A DNA stretch of 64,000 nt, taken from NCBI GenBank assembly GCA_033063855.1, contig CP093830.1:3224854-3288853 (forward strand). Reading direction: 5' to 3'. The notes beneath the pieces were generated by a model that worked only from the letters and a program-made list of their open reading frames with translations, searched no databases and was not told the DNA's origin. The position numbers and the translations under genes were made by a program. This DNA comes from Smittia aterrima (lineage: Eukaryota > Arthropoda > Insecta > Diptera > Chironomidae). Of this stretch, positions 63,564-64,000 are shown one piece after another. Position 1 is the stretch's first letter. Each line of letters starts with the position of its first letter.

Positions 63564-64000
63564 TTTTTTTTGCTTCCTATCGCCACAAAAAGTAAAACTT
63601 GTCTGACTTCTAACTTCAACTCGCGACTGATATTTGTGATTGCTGATAAGTTTTGATAAGTTAACGAAGTTATTTTATCTTATCGCAATGCAAGTGCGGA
63701 TTTTGATTGTGGAGTGTTTAAAAGTAATGTCTATGAAGACCTAGAGGAGAGGGCAAGGTCGACTGTTGCATCTCAAATTAAAAAGAATTAAAATTTAATT
63801 AATTTTCTTGCTGAGCCTTAGCAACAGACGGTTTATTAATTATTACGTAGAAAAAATTGGAAAGCTACGATCTTTTTTTTTGGGATTAATTATGAGTAAG
63901 AACTTAGCAATGCAAAGGAGATTCTTTTCACAAACATCAAGGAAATTATGCCGCACAAACATTCTGCTTCAAAGAACTTACATTCATTATCAGCTTAGCT
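63564..64000. other. Promoter side of the b561 gene and window end
   Basis: About 440 bases with no coding signal. It includes the GATA cluster and AT-rich DNA to the window edge. Confidence 0.5.
63645..63684 (-). promoter_or_regulatory. Cluster of three GATA sites upstream of the b561 gene
   Basis: GATAAG occurs at 63645-63650 and 63655-63660, and its complement CTTATC at 63679-63684, all within 40 bases and 80-120 bases upstream of the start codon. GATA factors drive midgut and fat-body genes in insects, so gut or fat-body expression is a reasonable inference. Confidence 0.5.

Noticed and set aside
1..64000. tRNA, rRNA, CRISPR array, transposon or viral insertion
   Set aside because: Looked for tRNA T-loop motifs, terminal repeats, transposase or polymerase motifs and regular direct repeats by eye. 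None was convincing.

Overview
The window looks like nuclear DNA from a lower dipteran insect, probably a midge-like nematoceran. The DNA is AT-rich, many introns are only about 50-100 bp with clear GT..AG ends, and the gene set is insect-like: neutral ceramidase, secreted lipases, a scylla/charybde-type REDD1 protein and a multi-PDZ scaffold. The species assignment is inference. I saw no CRISPR array, tRNA, rRNA, transposon or viral sequence. All gene models below were joined by hand from splice sites, and each closes in phase from start codon to stop.

Region 1 (0-20 kb, + strand) is one large gene of 11 coding exons for a protein of about 1367 aa with three PDZ domains. PDZ1 and PDZ2 sit in the middle and PDZ3 at the C-terminus. 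Intron 1 is 7 kb and holds a likely second, non-coding first exon. A gene-free stretch of about 5.7 kb follows its 3' UTR.

Region 2 (25.8-34.6 kb, - strand) is a lipid-hydrolase group: a complete neutral ceramidase (692 aa) and two tandem paralogous secreted lipases (475 and 506 aa). The lipases have intact Ser-Asp-His triads and low-complexity Gly/Asn-rich N-terminal regions. Their promoters and leaders are nearly identical, far more so than the rest of the genes.

Region 3 (35.7-37.2 kb, + strand) encodes a mitochondrial-type aspartate aminotransferase-like enzyme (420 aa). It keeps the PLP machinery but has lost the arginine that normally binds the substrate's distal carboxylate.

Region 4 (37.2-55.3 kb) is mostly non-coding, with one small - strand gene of the REDD1/DDIT4 family (scylla/charybde, 188 aa) at 44.1-46.0 kb.

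Region 5 (55.3-64 kb) is gene-dense. It has a + strand RBM33-like nuclear protein, then four - strand genes: an orphan two-TM protein, a BTB protein with a C-terminal TM hairpin, a small single-pass membrane protein, and a Reeler-DOMON-DOMON-cytochrome b561 protein (744 aa) of the ferric-chelate reductase 1 class whose DOMON unit is duplicated.

The most interesting items are the aminotransferase with an altered substrate pocket, the double-DOMON b561 protein, the membrane-anchored BTB protein, and the homogenised lipase promoters.
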